Positions 61,503 to 64,000 of a stretch of DNA of 64,000 nucleotides are shown in pieces. This DNA comes from CAZMGB01 sp964565775 (GTDB lineage Bacteria > Chloroflexota > Dehalococcoidia > DSTF01 > JALHUB01). Position numbers and translations under genes: made by a program. Every line of letters starts with the position of its first letter. The first letter of the stretch is position 1. The stretch is taken from NCBI GenBank assembly GCA_964565775.1, contig CAZMGB010000016.1, positions 1 to 64,000 of the forward strand. Reading direction: 5' to 3'. The notes beneath the pieces are model-generated. The model made no database searches and was not told the DNA's origin. It was given only the letters and a program-made list of their open reading frames with translations.

Positions 61503-61778
61503 CGCGGTCGTGCTAGACGGGGAGCTAGCGGTGCCCTGAACCCGCAATCCGCTATAGCGGGGTCGAATCCCCAGCTCGAGGTCTAGGCACCTGGGGACTG
61601 GCGTCGCCAAGCGGCGTTGAAGGCTTGGCCCCGCGCGGCGAAACGCTACGAACCCCGTCAGATCCGGGAGGAAGCAGCGGTAAGTAGTTGCTTTCGGGCG
61701 CCGCGGGAGCACCGAGCCGGAGCTGGCTGGTTCCGCCAAGCCTGGACGTCAGATCGAAAGCGGGTGCACGGCCGCATT
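61503..61778 (+). ncRNA. ffs: Signal recognition particle RNA, large (Bacillus-type)
   Basis: About 275 nt. The 5' part (GTGCTAGACGGGGAGCTAGC, then GGTGCCCTGAACCCGCAATC) matches the Alu domain of the 6S-type SRP RNA of Gram-positive bacteria. The S-domain tip GTCAGATCCGGGAGGAAGCAG (61658-61678) is nearly the invariant Ffh-binding loop. The ends pair: GCGGTCGTGC (61504-61513) with GCACGGCCGC (61766-61775). It forms SRP with Ffh for membrane targeting. The exact ends are estimated to a few bases. Confidence 0.95.
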
Positions 61779-61822
61779 TGAGTGTCGACCCACCGTAGGG
61801 ATAGTCCCGCCGGGAAGGAGGC

Positions 61823-63322
61823 TTGTTGCCGTATTCGCCGGAAGGTGTGCGGGAGCGTTCGAGAGCGCCGCGGCGGTTTCCGGTCAGAGCAATTGAAGCA
61901 CTTTTTCGAGATCCTCATATCCGCTTCCACGTCGCCGTACTTGTGGCGCTCGGCTTCATAGCTCTCCTCGCATTCCTAATCCTGCCCGTCCACCGGGTCC
62001 GCGTAGAGGTAGACGGCACTGAGAAGACGGTTCTGAGCCGCCAGCAAGGCGCGCTTGCCGTCCTCGAGCAGGCCCAGGTTGGACTATCGCCTGGCGACGC
62101 CGTCCAGGAGGGACGGGTGTCGGGCGAGACCGTGCTGGCCGTGGAGCGCGCAGTGCCTGTCGCGCTGGACGTGGACGGTCAGACGCTGACCTGGCGCACC
62201 CGCGCTCAAACGATAGGCGGCGTCCTGGCCGAGGCGGGCACCGTCCTGGGGCCCTTCGACACTATTACGCGCAACGGCCTTCCCGCGTCCATCATGGACC
62301 CCATCGGCTCATCGCCCCGCCTGGTGGCGTCTCGGTTGCTCAGACTGAGCCTCCCGCCCGGCATCATGGGCGACGACGACGAAACCGCCAGCATAGCCAT
62401 CAGACGTGCCGTACCTTTCACCGTCGTCGAGGACGGCGTGACTAGCGAGCTGGCCTCGAGCGAGCCGACGGTCGGTCTTGCCCTCCGCCAGCGCGGCATC
62501 AGCGTGGGCCCGGGCGATCTCGTCGACCCCAGCGCTGGTTCCCCTCTCGCGTCGGGACTGGAGGTAAGCGTCCAGCATGCCCAGCGCATCGATCTCTCTC
62601 TGCCAGACTTCGACACCGTGATCTACACGCAGGCGAAGACTGTCGGGGAGGCCCTCTCGGAGGCAGGGGTAAGCATCTCGTCCACAGACGAGGTGGAGCC
62701 GTCGCAAGACGCGCCGGTGTCCGACGGCATGGAGGTGAGCGTGCTGGCGCTGAGCGAGGAGCGGTACCTGGAGAGCGAAACGGTATACCACGACACCGTC
62801 TCCGATGTGGGCTACGGCCTCCCAGCGGGCCAGGTACGCCGCGTGGAGGGTTGGGACGGCACGCTCTACCGGCAGTACGTGATCCACTACGAGAACGGGG
62901 TAGAGGTAGGCCGCGAGCTCGAGAGTGAATGGTACGACCCGGCTCCCCAGGATACGATCGTCTACCACGGACCGAGCGTGGAGTACAGAGCCGCGGGCGG
63001 CGTGCCCGACGGCCTCGATGTGGCGAGCGTGATGAACGTCTGCGCCACCTGGTACAATGCAGCGAGCTCCGGCGTCGCCCCCGGCAGCCCCGGCTACGGC
63101 GTGACCGCCACGGGCGTGCCCCTCACCAAGGGCATTGTGGCCGTCGATCCCAGCGTGATACCATTGGGCACACACATGTACATCCCGGGCTATGGATTCG
63201 GTGTGGCGGCTGATACCGGAGGCGCCATCGTCGGCACAATCATCGATCTCGGTTACCCCGACAGCGTTGTCGGCGACTGGGGCAATACACGCTGCCTCGA
63301 TATCTACATCCTCAACCCCTAA
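61823..63322 (+). CDS. YabE-like cell-wall protein (DUF348 repeats, G5, 3D domain)
   Basis: A 499-residue protein with a short cytoplasmic start, a membrane helix (HVAVLVALGFIALLAFLILPV) and three or four DUF348 repeats (about 58-315, each ending like VGLSPGDAV). A G5 domain follows (ESETVYHDTVSDVGYGLPAG). The C-terminal 3D domain (ATWYNAASSGVAPGSPGYG, VAVDPSVIPLGTHMYIPGYG, AADTGGAIVGTIIDLG) carries its three Asp. Relatives act on peptidoglycan like lytic enzymes. The start is one of two adjacent TTGs (61823 or 61826) behind GGAAGGAGG. rsmA follows, as in Bacillus yabE-rnmV-ksgA. Confidence 0.9.
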   Translation: MLPYSPEGVRERSRAPRRFPVRAIEALFRDPHIRFHVAVLVALGFIALLAFLILPVHRVRVEVDGTEKTVLSRQQGALAVLEQAQVGLSPGDAVQEGRVSGETVLAVERAVPVALDVDGQTLTWRTRAQTIGGVLAEAGTVLGPFDTITRNGLPASIMDPIGSSPRLVASRLLRLSLPPGIMGDDDETASIAIRRAVPFTVVEDGVTSELASSEPTVGLALRQRGISVGPGDLVDPSAGSPLASGLEVSVQHAQRIDLSLPDFDTVIYTQAKTVGEALSEAGVSISSTDEVEPSQDAPVSDGMEVSVLALSEERYLESETVYHDTVSDVGYGLPAGQVRRVEGWDGTLYRQYVIHYENGVEVGRELESEWYDPAPQDTIVYHGPSVEYRAAGGVPDGLDVASVMNVCATWYNAASSGVAPGSPGYGVTATGVPLTKGIVAVDPSVIPLGTHMYIPGYGFGVAADTGGAIVGTIIDLGYPDSVVGDWGNTRCLDIYILNP

Positions 63323-63419
63323 CCCCGGGAGCACAGGCCTAGCGAGCCGGCGAACCCCAAGTCTCAGGGGCAAACGCGTCGCTGCCCAAGAGCGAGCGCG
63401 ACTCGCTTCCCGCCGTCGC

Positions 63420-64000
63420 GTGCGGCCCGCGCCCCCTCTGGAGCTGAGAGAGGCAGGGGTTCCAGCCCGTAAGAGCCTGGGGCAGCACTTCCTGACGGAC
63501 CGCCGCATGCTGGCCGGCATCGCCGAGGCGGCACTCCTCGCCCCTGGAGAGACCGTGGTCGAGGTAGGTGCCGGCCTGGGGTCGCTGACGGCCGAGCTGG
63601 CGCAGCGCGCCTCGAAAGTGCTGGCCGTGGAGATCGACGAGGAGCTCTGCTCCTACCTGCGCCGCCATCTGCGTCGCTTTCACAACGTTCACGTCGTGTG
63701 CGCCGACATCCTGGCGCTGACGCCCGAAGAGCTGCTCCAGGAGGGCGCCGCCCGTCCTCCCTATGTGGTGGTCGGCAATCTCCCGTACTACATCACGGCA
63801 CCCGTGCTCCGTCACTTCTTGGAGGCGTCGAGCCCGCCGCGCCGACTGGTGGTCATGGTGCAACGGGAGGTAGCGGAGAGCATCGTAGCGGGCCCCGGCC
63901 GCATGAGCCTCCTCGGCCTCAGTGTGCAGTTCTACGGCACGCCCCGGATGCTCTTTTCAGTGGCGCCCTCCGCCTTCTATCCGCCGCCCAGGGTGCGCTC
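63420..64000 (+). CDS. rsmA: 16S rRNA dimethyladenosine transferase (3' end off the window)
   Basis: The frame runs off the right edge after 193 codons. It has SLGQHFLTDRRMLAGIAEAA, VVEVGAGLGSLTAELAQRA for AdoMet, VVVGNLPYYITAPVL (the catalytic N-L-P-Y) and VMVQREVAESIVAGPG. RsmA dimethylates two adjacent adenines in helix 45 of 16S rRNA. The GTG at 63420 is the first good start; the frame is open upstream as well. The 97 bp after the YabE-like gene hold no other gene. Confidence 0.9.
   Translation, partial: MRPAPPLELREAGVPARKSLGQHFLTDRRMLAGIAEAALLAPGETVVEVGAGLGSLTAELAQRASKVLAVEIDEELCSYLRRHLRRFHNVHVVCADILALTPEELLQEGAARPPYVVVGNLPYYITAPVLRHFLEASSPPRRLVVMVQREVAESIVAGPGRMSLLGLSVQFYGTPRMLFSVAPSAFYPPPRVR

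Overview
The window is one contig of high-GC bacterial chromosome, mostly housekeeping genes, with one scaffold gap (100 N) at 52203-52302. Several features point to Chloroflexota or a close relative: a long Bacillus-type SRP RNA, a T-box leader on thrS, the blocks dprA-topA-xer, aroQ-pepP-efp-xse, alaS-ruvX-mltG-aro and yabE-rsmA, frequent GTG/TTG starts, and a Thermus-like EF-P with Arg32. The phylum is an inference from gene content, not from a marker-gene tree.

Layout. Positions 1-21341 are read almost entirely on the minus strand: a truncated secreted protein, NAD salvage (nicotinamidase and nicotinate phosphoribosyltransferase), an unusual HAD/PfkB/formyltransferase trio, PHP-xseB-xseA, efp, a fused FMN-flavoprotein/UbiA prenyltransferase, an M24 peptidase, aroQ, a Xer recombinase, topA, dprA, a CNNM/CBS protein and glmU. 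A structured RNA with its own promoter and terminator lies between glmU and alaS. A plus-strand operon (21880-31879) holds alaS, ruvX, mltG and most of the shikimate pathway (aroE, aroC and an aroK-aroB fusion). Then come mobB/moeA (minus), pheST (plus), a RING-like microprotein with a DUF4177 protein, infC-rpmI-rplT, a split acyl-CoA carboxylase and thrS. The 44.4-45.5 kb tRNA patch (Val, Lys, Leu) carries a small GIY-YIG gene between a broken and an intact copy of the tRNA-Val 5' half. After that are two Dpp/Opp-type ATPases, a hemerythrin, an ABC exporter pair, a GT39-like membrane enzyme, lepA, an accessory patch (54.5-57.4 kb), an SDR and Dph6-like pair, galU, the SRP RNA, a YabE-like wall protein and a truncated rsmA.

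The most unusual structure is the 77-bp tandem array in front of lepA. Every completely readable unit is a 25-codon open reading frame that copies the first nine codons of lepA. Each ends in TGA overlapping the next ATG (TGATG), and the last overlaps the lepA start itself. It looks like a chain of translationally coupled leader peptides made by repeated duplication of the lepA initiation region around a small palindrome. The same palindrome type interrupts the broken tRNA-Val copy and sits in the alaS leader. Several other families of short hairpin elements fill the intergenic spaces. A few lower-GC genes (3310-4104, 9681-10376, 37935-38437, 54658-56394) and a lower-GC block inside alaS look imported.
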